From Melieria omissa (lineage: Eukaryota > Arthropoda > Insecta > Diptera > Ulidiidae), in contig OZ020267.1 of assembly GCA_963971225.1 (NCBI GenBank), forward strand, positions 31,727,298 through 31,791,297: a DNA stretch of 64,000 bases, written 5' to 3'. A program made the translations under genes and the position numbers. The notes under the pieces were generated by a model. The model was not told the DNA's origin, did no database searches, and worked only from the letters and a program-made list of their open reading frames with translations. Position 1 is the first letter of the stretch, and the number at the start of each line of letters is the position of its first letter. Of the stretch, positions 22,291 through 34,496 are shown piece by piece.

Positions 22291-24254
22291 TTCGGTGTGG
22301 CTATAAGAACAAATGGAATTCTATGTGCGCCATTGAACTCCACTCTATCCTAAAAGTCAGACAACGAAGTGTCTCTATGAATTACGAAGTGTTTCTATAA
22401 AAATTATAACAGTAAAACACTTCTTAGAAACAACAAGACTACCAATTTGACAAAAGTGCAACAACATAATTAAACAAGTGAATGTGTTAAAATTCAATAA
22501 GAACCACAGTAAATGTCTTTGATGAAATAATTAAAGTCAAATTAACTATTAACCACATATTAAATTCACATTTGAAGCTATTAATAACATTTTCGGCGGT
22601 TTCATTTCATGGCCAATGACGTCACACGTTGGGTGAGAAAATTCAATAATATTCCATATATGTATTTACCGAGTCAAGTTTAGTTTAAATTTCAATTAAC
22701 CCTTGACATCGCAACAGCATTTCAATGGCTCGAATGGCAGAGACACCCACACCAATTCTTGTACATTCTTGTACAATACATAAACATATACTCGTACACA
22801 CATACATATATACATATAAAAGGATATGTTAGTCGACGTTCAAAGCCAAACGAACGATGAACGTGCAATGAACTTAAGTATTCCGCACACACACACACAA
22901 ACACGGTCGCAGTAACAAACAAACTCAAGTGCCTGCGAGTTTCTAGATGTATGATTGTGTGTGTGTGTGTGTTTGTGTGCGTATAAATAGAGAGCATGTA
23001 ATTAAGAAACATATGCAAATGAAGTCATTAAACTACATTACACGTACGAGCATTTTTCGTGCGGCAAACTTGTGCGCTTCCGCTGCCGCCATTGCCACCA
23101 ACACCAACACCAACACCAACATCAACATTTTCTATTCTGTTGCCGCATTTTACTTTTAATGATGACAACAACAACCACAGCAACTACAAAGCCAGCAGCG
23201 ACATTAAGCACCGAGCGGACGAATGATCAAAGCGAAGCGCACGCACAATGCACGCAGAACGATTACTAATCCGCGCGTTGTGCTAGTGCGACGCCATCGG
23301 GGGATGAGCACAATTAAATTAACATGTAATTAACGTATGAATAATTCATTTGGTTTTTAAATATTTGCCAGAGCGCACATCCCAACGAACGATGGCGCAC
23401 AGACACAGTCTCACCAAACACGACGAATGACAGCGCACAAGGCGGCCCTCATGTCTCCATGTATGGCAGTGGTGTCTGTGTGGCTGTGTGTGTGTGCACA
23501 GACATAATTATAATTAACTTGTCGACTGCATGCAATAAACTAATGTTTTAGGGCTAATTTATTTATGCTAAAAGCATGACAGCAAATAATGTATTTGACA
23601 CATTATAATACGCTGCGACGCTGCGACGTTACGACAGACCTGGGCCGCAGGGGTAGCCGAAAATTTGCGCTCACTACTGCTTGTCAAACCAAGCAACCGG
23701 CATGACCCACGGCACCAGCAACAGCAACAATCACCACCACCGTCGAGCACTCGTCGCAAACGAACTTAATAAGGAGCAGTCAGCCAGTCAGTCAGCCAGC
23801 CAACCACTATGGGTCGCCCCAGTGGCAGCAGACGGCAGTGGAACAGCAACGAAACCGAGGCAAAGCAGAGAAAAGTCGACCGTCAAGCATTCATCTTTTT
23901 ATCATTCATCATAAAAATCTACGAAATAACACACACGCATACGTTGACGAATGAGTGTGTGTATGTGTGTGCAGAGCGTGGACACGTAGTTTGGCGGAAG
24001 CCCAACAGCCAGCAAAGTTCAGTGCAACTGTAATAATAAAATAAGATTTAACAACTTGAAAACTGTGTAGAGATCCGAGCGACAAAAGCAACGCAGCTCA
24101 TCATGTGGGTTGGAGGAGGTCGAAGAGAAGAAAACGTTCATGTTAGCTGGTCAGCGGCGGCGTCACAATGAGGCAGCACCGACAGTTTTACTAAACGTTA
24201 AAGTTTTTCTTGACTCACTATTAGCTTAAAATTGCAGTGAACTGAATTTTTTAA
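22291..24254. other. Intergenic DNA with microsatellites, no gene seen
   Basis: CA/TG runs lie at about 22,886-22,902, 22,953-22,975, 23,484-23,497 and 23,955-23,972, with a hexanucleotide (CAACAC)n at 23,099-23,122. No supported coding sequence. Confidence 0.4.
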
Positions 24255-24490
24255 GGAGGTTAGATGAGGTTAGGTTAGATTATAATATGTTTTTTTCATT
24301 TGGTCTCTTCACTCTATTTCATTTAAATTTTTCATTGATTATGCAATGTTAGGATTGGTTTGGTAACGAAGGGATGAGTGTGTGCGCCCCTTTCACTCGT
24401 AGGCCGAAATGGCCCATTGTGAATATTTTCTTATTTTCTTGCTCTGAAGCTTTATAACAGTTTCGATCTGGCCAACTAGTTCGATTTCTG
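24255..24490 (-). mobile_element. LINE 3'UTR fragment with CCTAA-like tail
   Basis: Read on the minus strand, it contains TATTCACAATGGGCCATTTC, GGCCTACGAGTG and a trailing AACCTAACCTCATCTAACC at about 24,255-24,280. This is the same 3' end as the LINE at 16,808-16,980. Confidence 0.6.
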
Positions 24491-24779
24491 TCGGCCTTCC
24501 TGCTGAACTGGACAGTCTCCGATCTCCATAGCTTCTGGAGACGAATCTTCAAGTTAGCCACTTCGACATTTGTGAGGGTTATATTCTTCTTTATATATAA
24601 TTTGCCCAGAGCCCTGTAAGGACTCAAGTCGAACTTTCCGTCATTCGTGTTTTGCGCTTAAATATACTGTCACAGTTAATCAAAGTAACACACAGTTTTA
24701 TACTTTAAAATTTATAGCAACATCAAACGCTGAAGTCCTTTTCCCAGTCTTTCTGGTTATAAAGATCACTAATTTTAGT

Positions 24780-25150
24780 GTTCCGAAGGACAAGTTCCAA
24801 AGGCACCTTGTGTCATCATTTCAAGCGCTCTCAGAAAAACCTTCACCTTAGCCTTAGTCACTGCCTCATCGGCACCCACGGCGAACGACTTCTGTCGCAG
24901 CTGTTTGGACGAGGAGGAGGAAGCTGTCCTGCTTTATCCAGCAGAAGGCTGACCTACTTAGGCAACTTCTTCTTCGGAAGTCTAGAAAATCTAGCTGATA
25001 AGACCATACGCCGTCTACTAAGCTTCGTTAATAGCTCCAACTGGTTTAACGAGTGAGCGATATGATGCTCGATCCCATGTGGTATCACAATGGGCCGCCT
25101 GGCCAAAGTGTGCTCCTCCTGGAGCAGCCACACCTACCTACCTACCTACC
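24780..25150 (+). mobile_element. LINE C-terminus plus 3' tail
   Basis: The reading frame at 24,778-25,056 retains the final part of the zinc-domain region: CPALSSRRLTYLGNFFFGSL, then KTIRRLLSFVNSSNWFNE and a stop. The following 3'UTR holds GTGGTATCACAATGGGCC and a CAGCCACAC stretch, and ends in (CTAC)n at 25,134-25,152. This 3' end is the closest match to that of the SINEs at 35.5, 43.1 and 48.3 kb. Confidence 0.7.
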
Positions 25151-25364
25151 TAGCTTTAGAAGCTCTATCGTTGGCAATTACAATTACAACCCAAAGATTA
25201 AAGGGCACCTGAATCAGAGAGAGATACTTATATTTTTAAGGCGAACTTTTTAAGGCGACTTGGAGAAGTTGTTCTCTAGTAACTGCCAGACAGAAGCAGT
25301 AGGGGCGATGGTCCAGCGCTATTAATAACCACCTTATGTCAGGTCTTTTGTGAAGGCTCTAAGC

Positions 25365-25575
25365 TATTTGAGGCGTTCGTTGGAGCCGTATTCTCAGACT
25401 CACTTGGTAGAAATAACTTCTTTAAACTGGCGGATCACTGTGGCACTTTTCAAGCGGAGGTAACGACTATTGAAGCTGCCCTGAAGCTGATCAAAGAGGG
25501 CAGCATCCCAACACATTGTGATGTATAATAACACATTGGGCGGCCAGATCTACCTTCCTACCTACTAATCACTAG
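25365..25575 (+). mobile_element. LINE RNase H fragment with 3' tail
   Basis: From 25,382 the frame reads GAVFSDSLGRNNFFKLADHC followed by FQAEVTTIEAALKLIKEGS. This is the middle of an RNase H domain with its conserved E in the QAE motif. A shortened LINE tail follows directly (CACATTGGGCGGCC, then CCTAC units at 25,553-25,570), so this is an internally deleted copy. Confidence 0.7.
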
Positions 25576-25639
25576 TGTGCGAATACCACTAATCTCGCCG
25601 ACATAGAGGAGGTTGACACTATGCCCATAATATTTTTAA

Positions 25640-26200
25640 GTAAACTACTTCTGTTAGCCAATGCAGGTGTAGTTCGTATCGCTGGATTGTGCCAAAATAA
25701 CACACTTTGAATGTGTTCAACACAGTTCTTCGCGGTTGTCACTTACTATTACATACTGCTTTCTAGAGTCACTTAACTTTAATTTCACTGATTTAACTAG
25801 TCACTAGACACTAGTCACAGAGGGTTACTCTATAGCTGATGTGGTAATCTGACAGACACGGAAACAAAAATTTGTGTCAATTAAAAAAAAATCGTAAAAC
25901 ATTGCATTGGATTATAAACTATTACTTCTTATAAATAATGAAACTCTAATAAATGAAAATAAAACAAAAATATAAAAATAATTCAGTTTGTTTCGGGGGG
26001 CCCCTTAGACCAACACATCAGTTATATTAAGTAAATAAGAACCCGTCAGTTTCAGAGAGAAAACTTATTCTCTCTTCTCTTTTCTTATCTAAACTAGCTA
26101 ACTGCGCTTTGACTACTACCTAGCCGACTTTTATACCTTTTTTGCCTGGAGTGCAATTCGTTCTCGAATATTTCATCATTGCCTCGAAACATCTCTGGGT
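25640..26200 (-). mobile_element. LTR-like fragment, copy related to 45.5-46.0 kb
   Basis: The 25,645-25,745 part aligns with 45,475-45,565 (AGTTCGTATCGCTG / AATTCGTTTCCCTG, ATTGTGCC, AACACACTTTGAATGTGTTC). The 26,130-26,195 part aligns with 45,690-45,740 (TTTTATACYTTTTT, then CGTTCTCGAAYATTYCA). Read on the minus strand, the TTTTATAC block gives GTATAAAA, a TATA box. The boundaries are unclear. Confidence 0.5.
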
Positions 26201-26744
26201 TTTTCTTCTTGTTCAATCCACTCGGGAGCATAGGGCCTCCAAAAGAAATTGTCTTATGTTGGTTACGTTAATTGGTAGTGTTTTTCTGTCAGGGTAGGTG
26301 AGGACTACTACAGGTAGTCCTAAGTGATAGGTGAGGCATCTACCGCCGCCTCTGATGTTGTGAGCTACTGTTCGTAACAGAAGAATGGTTGGGGACTTCG
26401 CTAAGATCGGTTTGGTGCGCTGCTTTTCGCTAATACTCGCTTCCCTTTACAGGCGTCTTTGGTGATTGTTTTTTTACAGCTGCACAGCGCACTGATTGCG
26501 CGTAATATTGCAAGGGAGTAAGTGGGAAAGGATCATATGAGAGAATTATTAAACTGGGGTATGTTGCTGAGCTAAGGAATTTTTAGAGAACAGAAAAAAT
26601 TGGAAAAGTTGAAGTCTGGGGAAATTCCCTCGAAATTACTACATGCAATGTTGCTGTTGGTGACAAATGCCCGTTCAGTGTTATTGTGTTGCCTATGCTA
26701 GGAGGTCCACAGCTGCGCAGAACGAGTTGCATGATCGTCACAAA

Positions 26745-28297
26745 AAGGTCCGTTTCATAATTATAACGCCACTTGATTTTCCTGCATATCTCGAAGACCA
26801 GCAGTGCTATCAAAAAAGCGTCTTCTCATGAAATTGCACTTGCTATTAGTGCAATTTGATAACAATAAAAAAAATTAAAAAATTGTGGCTACTTCTTTAT
26901 TTGAAAGCATTTTTTCTTTATTCAGTGTTTCATATTTATAACGCCACTTGTGTTAAGTAGGCAAAAAAGGTTTCAAGAAGAAGAAAATCACAAGGTTAGT
27001 TTTGCAACTGCTTTCCTTTATTTAACACAACATTGGATATTCTATCATTCATGCTATGAATCAATTTTTGCATTACATTTACATCGATGTTGTACCATTC
27101 TTTGAGAATGGTAGCTTTTAGATCAACATCGGTGTTAAATTGCTTGTTTCCTGCGTAGACGCGACGAACTAGAATTCCCCACAAATTTTCGAAGGGGTTC
27201 AGGTCTGGGAGTAGGCCGGCCAATCCATAACTTCCACATTATTGGCTGAAAACCAAGTCATGGTTTCGTGAGTTCTGTGGATGGCGGCATTGTCCTGTTG
27301 GAATACATAGCCATTGGGTGTCTGTTGACTCAAAAAAGGAAGTACTCATGCGCAGCACGCCAATGAAGTCACTGCTTTTCATTCGGCTCGATGCAAATTG
27401 TAGTTCGAGACATCCTTCGGATGAAATTGCACCCCAGACTATCACTGTTCTACTACCGAAGTTCCATTTGGAATAAAATTCAAGTTCTTCCGCAAGTCTC
27501 GCCAGTAGCCATGATATCCGTCCGGCCCATCCAAATTCCATTCCTTTTCATCAAAAAACATTACCTAAAATAAGAAGAAGCATTAGTGGTAAGCATAAAT
27601 CAATTTTAAAAAATTTGAACTTACTTTTTTCCAATCGCGACCCATGTTCTGGAGAGCAATAGTGAGTCTAGCGGTTTTATGACGGGCCAAAAGTTTGGAC
27701 GCAGCCTTCAATACGATGTTTTTACTGCGTTTGATGGTGCGCCAGACTGTTGTCCTAGACACACTGACGTCACAAGTCCTCTTTAGTTGACTCAGCGTTT
27801 GCGAAGAATTGCTTGCCTCGCGTATAATATGGGATTCGCTGCGTTGTTTCGACATTTTTTTCGCCCAGAACGTTTCTTGGAGCCGTAGGAGTCTTTGTCC
27901 TTCAAAAAATTTTGGACAATGCTGTAACTCGCGAATCCCTCCGTTTTCCTGTTTAAACGCGAGAATTTGTCCTTTCTCGATATCGGTTAAACGTTTTCTC
28001 GTGGCATCATACACAAAATGATTAATTCTTAACTAGCTAAATCAGTATGCAACCAAACTGCATGCTATGATTTGAAAAATTAGATTTTTCGCAAGTGGCG
28101 TTATAAATATGAAACACTGAATATATAAAAAATTCGTTCTAACAAAGAAGTAGCCACGATTTTTTAATTTTTTTTATTGTTATCAAATTGCACTATTAGC
28201 AAGTGCAATTTCATGAGAAGACGCTTTTTTGATAGCACTGCTGGTTTTCGAGATATTCAAGAAAATCAAGTGGCGTTATAATTATGAAACGGACCTT
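26745..28297 (-). mobile_element. Tc3-like transposon with ~205-bp TIRs, 1.55 kb
   Basis: Terminal inverted repeats of about 205 bp (26,745-26,952 and 28,089-28,297) are nearly identical. Each contains two copies of a site ending TTATAACGCCACTTG: outer at 26,752-26,775 and 28,267-28,290, inner at 26,927-26,950 and 28,092-28,115. One transposase gene lies between them on the minus strand. Two sites per end and the transposase sequence match the Tc3 branch of the Tc1 family. A TA target duplication is not clean: TA follows the right end, but the left flank reads AA. Confidence 0.85.
26996..28014 (-). pseudogene. Tc3-like transposase, broken, with 60-bp intron
   Basis: Cut-and-paste transposase of the Tc1 family, here defective. 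Exon 1 (28,014-27,625) contains the start, TDIEKGQILAFKQE and the second HTH with REASNSSQTLSQLKRTCDVS, ending NMGRDWKK. A 60-bp stretch, 27,624-27,565, begins GTAAGT and ends in a pyrimidine run plus TTTTAG. Removing it joins the frame in phase 0 to VMFFDEKEWNLDGPDGYHGY, which supplies the first catalytic Asp. Downstream are the second Asp block (FQQDNAAIH) and the Glu block (PDLNPFENLW), giving DD34E spacing. At least three frameshifts in exon 2 break the frame, near 27,480, in about 27,290-27,330 and near 27,220, so no active protein is expected. The start was chosen at the first Met in frame with the Tc3-like N-terminus. Confidence 0.8.
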
Positions 28298-30094
28298 ATG
28301 CCTCATCACTTGCTCAGACTGACTTAAGACCTTCTAAAGAATGGGTCCGTAATCCACAATTAGTCTAATTTGGCCTAGGTGTGCTCTCATTCTAGAGCTG
28401 AATTTGCCACCAACTAAACTATTCATCATTCATTCAGCTGCAATTGTGATGCCTTCAATATAAACGATCACTCACCAGGTAATTCCCCCCATTAAGAATG
28501 ACATCCATGTTTTCTGGCGCTAAGCTCGTTAAGCTTAGAGCAGCAACGAAAAGCTAAATACCGATTTACTGGCGGCACTGAGCAACAAGCAGCAGCACCT
28601 ACTCCATTCTCCGGGTGGCTATGAGTACTCGTGTAGTTGCGTTGAGATGCGTTGCTGTGTCTCGCCGTTCCCAGCAAAGAGAACGAAAAGTTTCGCCTTA
28701 ACGAATTCATCATTTGCTGTTTAAATGCTGCCGGGCGAACATTTAGTTAATTAAATTGAGTTCTCTGGCTGCAGCTACAACTCCCCTCATGCTTTGTGCT
28801 GTTTTTATGATTTGCTTTTATTTTGATTTGTGCCACTTGGACACTTGTGGAACACGCGTATGAAAGCATATAAACGCTACTTGACTATAAAAAAATATAA
28901 AGCAAGAAATAAAAATTACCAAAGTGAAATAAATAAGTTTCAATACACTGGAGAGCTGCAACTTGGACTTGGCACTTACATACTTACATACAACATTAAA
29001 TAGATTAAATACGATGTTAAATAGGTGTCGGTGATGTGTACTTGTAGAAAAAAAATTAAATTTCAGTCACCTCACAATTGAAGCTTTAAAAATTCAACAT
29101 GTGAAATTTGTTACCTCTGGGAATGCACAACGAAAGTGTATTCAGTGACATTGGTAATTTTTCCAGAAAAGTTTGCACAATTTATTTTGCTAAGGATATT
29201 TTCGTTTGTGTTGATGATAATCCAGGAAGTTTGACGCTTTGTGTCAATGTATGGTGTCCTTTGGCCAGTTGACGCTTGACTGTGTTTCTGTTGTCAGAAA
29301 AGGTCAAAGGTGCATTGAACAACGTGCTGAGATTACTGAATATTGATTTACGCCCGACATCGGTGTTGTATGCTTTTATTATGTACGATTTTTTTTCACT
29401 TTTTATTGTTGCTGCTATGGGTACGTAGTCACATGTCACATCGACTGCAGAGCAAAAAGGAAAATTGTACAATCGTGAAGGTAGCTTTGCAATGTACAGA
29501 GATTTGCTAGCAAACATGGCTTTCAATTCCTCATTGGGCTGTCGTGTCAGCTGTATACAGTCGACCTGACTGTGTAGGGTTTTCCTAGAAGGTTGGCTGC
29601 GCTCGTGAGGCTTTATGGAACTTTAGAATCTGATTCTAATTGAGTTGCTTGATAATCTTTTAAGTCGAAATGTTAGGAGCATTCTGTATTGTTAATAATC
29701 AGAATAATCATTATAAATCTGCGTATTATTTTTAAATAAAGTCTATATATGCTTAAAAAATTCACTTTAAAATCAATTTTTGGCATTAGACATATTTTCG
29801 TGCCTGACTAACGTAAAAGTTATTTACATACTTGGTGCTACAAACGTTTATTGGTTTTGGCTCATGCAAAAAGCAAAAATAATGCTTCTATCCTGTGTTT
29901 CCTGGCGCCAGTTGGAAATGCCGACAGGATCTGCGACACTTGGTTCTTTCAACGCAGATATCGCACACTAAATACAAAAAACACAAATAAATAATGTCAA
30001 ACTTCCAGAAACAAAGCAATTAACATAAAAAGAGATTCACAGCATTTTTCTAGTTAAAAAAGTTAGTGATAAGAATGAAATTTTTGAAGTAGTT
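28298..30094. other. Intergenic DNA, no gene supported
   Basis: A 114-codon minus-strand ORF (29,526-29,182) has balanced amino-acid use and begins MKAMFASKSLYIAKLPSRL. I see no known domain or neighbouring exon, so it stays unassigned. The remainder is AT-rich. Confidence 0.35.
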
Positions 30095-31265
30095 AGATAT
30101 GTATGGGAGGCGTCTCGTTTGTATGGCAGACGCCCTCAGCGGGTGCATTTTTAAACTTTAATAAATTTTTGTATTTTTTGTATTAAAAAATGTTGCCAAT
30201 TGTTGAATAAAACATTCAAATCGGTTCAGTAATTTTTGAGATGCCATGTCTTCTTACAAGTGAAAAGCCTATTCAATAGAAAACTATCGGTTTTGCAAAG
30301 TAGACCTCTTAAGAGTTGGAGATGGAGGGTATGGTATATGTATAGAGGGAAGGTATATGTTCAAAGAAAGATTTGGAAGGAAAACAAAATAGGGGCCAGA
30401 CTTACATTTGATATATCTGGAGTACACTTGTGATAAATGGGAGTCCGTTTTATAAAAATGATCATTTTGTATGGAAGTCCTATTAGAAGTTGGAGATAGG
30501 GGATAAGTATGTGTGAAAAAAATATTCAGAAGGTAAAATTAGTTGGGGTAACCCATAGACTTTGACCCTCTGAGGGCCACTTCTCAGAAACTGTAAAGTC
30601 ATTTGTAGAACTTAAATGATCATTTTGAATGAGAGCATCATTAAGGGTTGGAGATAGGAGGTTACTGTGTTCGAGAGAAATATTTAAAACGAAAAAATTG
30701 TGGGGTCAGTCATAGACTTGAACCCCCTAAGAGCAACTTGTGAGAAATTGTGGACTAATTAATTTAACTTAAACGATCATCTTGTATGGGAACAACATTA
30801 AGGGTTGACGATAGGGGGTAAGTATGTTTGAAAGAAATATTCAAAATCAAAAATAAGTGGGGGCCAGTCAGTGATTTTAACCGTCTAAGAGCAACTTCCG
30901 AGCAGCTGTGGAGCAATTAGTCGAACTTAAATGATTATTTCGTATGGCAACCTAATTAAGGGTTGGCGATAGGGGCTGAGTATGTGTGGAAAAAATATTC
31001 AAAACGAAAAAATAGTGGGAGTCAGTCATAGGTTTTAATCCTCTAAGAGCAACTTCTGACAAGTTGTAGATCAATTAGTCGAGCTTAAATGATCATCTCG
31101 TACGGAAGCCTCATTAAGGGATGAAGATGTTGGATAAGTATGTTCGGAAAAAATGTTCAAAATTAAAAAATTTTTGGGGTCAATCATAGGATTTAATCTT
31201 CTAAGACCAACTTCTGCAAAGTTGTGGAGCAATTTGTCGAATTTTTAATTTCGATTGCTTTCGGA
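30095..31265 (-). repeat. ~160-bp satellite-bearing repeat S, copy A
   Basis: About six tandem units of 155-160 bp are marked by YCTCTRAGAGCAACTTC, ATCATTTYGTATGG and CATTAAGGGTTGGAGATAGG. Outside the array, at 30,218-30,249, lies CAAATCGGTTCAGTAATTT, which is shared with the mirror copy at 57.4-58.65 kb. It is non-coding. The constant flank plus internal array suggests one transposed unit rather than a local satellite. Confidence 0.75.
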
Positions 31266-31627
31266 GTAATGGTTTTTTTTATGTACATATTTATAAATAC
31301 ATTTATATTAGAATACAAATATTATGAACGTAGCCTTTGTGACCTAACATAATTTTCATTGTTAATATGAATTGTTTTCAAATCCGGTTGTATGGGAAGT
31401 GGTTGTAATTTTGCTCCAATTCTATTTAAATTGTGCACAGTAGGTTCTTTACTCATAAAATAACTGTATATGATAGTTAGGTATATGATAGCTGTATCAT
31501 AAAATAACTGTATCATGTATGTACGACTACTCCTTCTATTTTTGTTACTCCACTATATGAACTCGCAACCCTATTATGGCGCCACCAGGATAGCTTAGGG
31601 TAGCCGTCCACAGTGAATCACTCCGAG
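31266..31627. other. AT-rich spacer, no gene seen
   Basis: It contains a duplicated AAAATAACTGTAT phrase near 31,458 and 31,500. Nothing coding. Confidence 0.4.
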
Positions 31628-32025
31628 TTAACCCATTTTCGGCCGCTGGTCGATTTTTCGACCAGCCACTTTGAAGGAGAGTAGCTCTGCACTTAGACAT
31701 TATATCTTTGAACTTTTGATGCATAAAATAGCTTTGATCTTTTGGTAACCCCTCCAAATTATAATTTTTTTTTTAAAGATAAATTTAGAGATGTTGGCGA
31801 AGGCACGAAAAAAAGCATTTTTTTAGTCATATTTTGAATATTCTGAAAAATATATAACCTTTTCAAATTATCTATTAATTATTGATTATTTACGAAGCCT
31901 AAATACCAAATAACAACAATCAATTGATATCCATAAGTTTATGAAAATATTTTTAACCCTTCAGCACCGCGTACTTTTCAGTGGTCGAAAAATCGACTAT
32001 TGGCCAGAAGTCGTCATGTATGCAC

Positions 32026-33178
32026 TAGGCATCGCAATCCCGGGATCCCGGGATCCCGGGATCCCGGACTTTTTCCAGTCCCGAAAATCCCGGGATTCAA
32101 ATTCTTTTATCCCGGGATTTTCGGGATTGCAAAAGATGCTTCAAAGTTCAAATGAAATAAATTTTAAGGCACAAAAACCCAATTCCTTATTTGAGGGAGA
32201 AGGGAGGGGATAGAGTGCGTCTTTTGCAAAAGGCTTATGATTATTTACTAAGCATTCAACCAACAAGTGTTGAATCTGAAGGATGTTTCTCTTCAGCAGG
32301 GTTCATTTGACATAAATTTCGCTCTAGATAAGAGAACAAAACACTTAATGCCTTTGTATTTTTAAGATCTCAGTTTCAGTTAATCAAAACGCTTAACTTT
32401 TTTATCGAAATAATCGAAGTAAAACTAAAAGCACAAACAAATTAACTATTTTATTTTTTTTATCAAATATGCATATATATGCACTTTATGATACATCGGT
32501 TGCAAAGTAATAAGTTATGTTTAAGTGTCATTTTTGGATAAAACAAAATGCTATGAAACTGAAGTTAAATGTCAAATGAAAAACTTTTAAGTTAACTCTT
32601 CAATTCCCAGTGTCACCTGTAGGTGACAGATGCTTAATATTTGTTTTCCTACCACATAGGTTTTTATTTTAAAATTCTAACACTTGTATAGCAAAGTCAA
32701 TTAGTAGTACTTGTTTATTTAATTTTCCTACCAACACTAGCGATACGTCATTTGTAAAATTTATTCATTTGTTTCACGCGTAATTAAAGCAGTGCGAGTT
32801 TGTGTGGTTTCTTTCAATATAAAAATGAGGGTAGTTTAAACATTTTTTATGTATTTTTTTGTCTTATCCAAACGTATATAAGCTCTTTTATTTAAAAAGA
32901 AAATTTTCTTTTTTACTATTTTGGACATGGGAATTGAAGGGTTAAACAAAATGTGATTAAATTCAAGATACAAAATCTTGAAACTACCCAAATGTGATTA
33001 AAATGTGTCCATTTTTATGATAAATATATTATAAACAAGTATTTATGCAATTCGGGAAAATTGTTTTATTAAAAAATTTGTTATATGAATCCCGGGATTA
33101 AATCCCGGGATCCCGGGATTTGACTTTTCAATCCCGAAAATCCCGGGATCGCAAAATGGCAAAAAATTGCGATCCCTA
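32026..33178. mobile_element. hAT element with 8-bp target duplication
   Basis: It is flanked by identical 8-bp GTATGCAC at 32,018-32,025 and 33,179-33,186. The ends TAGGCATCGCAAT and ATTGCGATCCCTA are inverted repeats (12 of 13 match). Subterminal GGGATCCC tandem runs occur on both sides. At about 32,229-32,380 (+) it keeps the hAT C-terminal dimerisation motif: YLLSIQPTSVESEGCFSSAG, then stop-interrupted KFRSR and LNAFVFLRSQF. An 8-bp duplication together with this motif identifies the hAT superfamily. The transposase is otherwise lost. Confidence 0.9.
32592..32945. mobile_element. 354-bp TTAA MITE nested in the hAT element
   Basis: TTAACTCTTCAATTCCCA at 32,592 mirrors TGGGAATTGAAGGGTTAA ending at 32,945. 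A hairpin TGTCACCT-GT-AGGTGACA lies at 32,611-32,628. It is non-coding. Confidence 0.75.
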
Positions 33179-33424
33179 GTATGCACATATGTAAGCCAAC
33201 AATTGTTTATTTTCATGCTTGATTATTATCTGACTAAAACTATATACATATATATTTGTTTTTATTTGAAATTCAATTTTTATTTATTTATAAAAAAATT
33301 TTGAAAAAAAAAAAAAACACAAAAAAAAAAACAAAAATATTCTTGATTAAGGTCCTAAATGTAAGTCCTTAAAAGGAATTAGAAAAATATTGGCTATTTC
33401 TGGTAGCGGCCGAAAATGGGTTAA

Positions 33425-34496
33425 TGAATTGCGCCTTGGCTTTGGAATCCATAACCTAAAAATCATCAAAACTATGTAATTATAGTAGTTATGCAATTTA
33501 ATTCAACTCAACTACAAAATGAATTGAAATTTGCTCCAATCAACTCTTTAGTTAGTTTAAATTAAATTTTACAACTTTTAAAAAATGACAAGTTGGAAAT
33601 CATTCGACTCAAACCTTTTGTAATCTTACATTGCATTGCGGTCATTGAATTTTGTTACAGTTTCGTTTCGATTTGCTCATCGTCAAGTTGCCAAACAGTG
33701 CATCCATCGATGAGTGAGTTCTACTCTGAATTACAAGAACAACAAATGAAATTGAAATAAAATAAAATAAAATAACACAACAACAGAACCAAAGCAACAA
33801 AAGCAGCCATTTGATAAGTAGTCGTTTGTACTTTTGTGTACTTGGATTTGGTTCGCTTTTAAATTGCCACATCGATACGAACTCAAAGTGAATGAGTGCA
33901 AACGAAAATGAAATGGAATTACACAATTTTCCACTAAAATGCACAAAATACAACATCGAAGCATTTACTGCGATTACCCAAAAGTATTTGCAGACTTAAA
34001 GGGAAGCGAAATGCTTTCAATGATAATACGAGTACGAGTATGTACGCCCTTCATGTGCATATGTATGTATGCATGTGTGTGTGTGTGTATAAGAATGAAG
34101 CGCGTATTTGTATTGCAATTCCCCTCCGAATTGCAGAGTACTTGGATTTTTTTTGACTTAGATGGACCAACAAGAAAGCTGCCACGGCAAGATGCAAGCA
34201 ATTTCAATGGGATTCACTGGAAGATTTTTGTAATGCATTGATTTCCATATAAAACTCATATGACAGTCATTTAAAAGTTTAATTTGCAAATTTGGCATAG
34301 CATTGCCGATTGCTTGGCTCTTTGAACTAAATAGAAAGAAATTGAATTCAATCCAGTTGTGTGCTTAGAAATGTATGGGGAAAAGTTGTACCAATTGAAG
34401 TGAATTTAGAAATTAAATGGAACATGGAATTCATGGAATTGAGGCAAATTTCATTTGAAGAGACTTTAATTTGGTTGTGTTTTAATTTAATTGTTA
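33425..34496. other. Intergenic DNA, no gene seen
   Basis: AT-rich, with a GTACGAGTA/TATGT simple stretch near 34,030-34,090 and a TG run at 34,075-34,088. No supported coding region. Confidence 0.4.

Larger units (their letters stand above)
31628..33424. mobile_element. TTAA-bounded element, host of nested insertions
   Basis: The left end TTAACCCATTTTCGGCCGCT (31,628) and right end GCGGCCGAAAATGGGTTAA (ending 33,424) are mirror images. Just inside the left end is a hairpin with 8-bp arms (31,646-31,653 and 31,658-31,665). Removing the hAT insertion leaves about 640 bp. A second TTAACCC start lies at 31,953, so another related element may be present. A piggyBac-type origin is inferred from TTAA and the CCC ends. 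Confidence 0.75.

Noticed and set aside
29182..29526. 114-codon minus-strand ORF
   Set aside because: Not recognised, isolated in AT-rich DNA. A protein search with no hit in related flies would confirm rejection.
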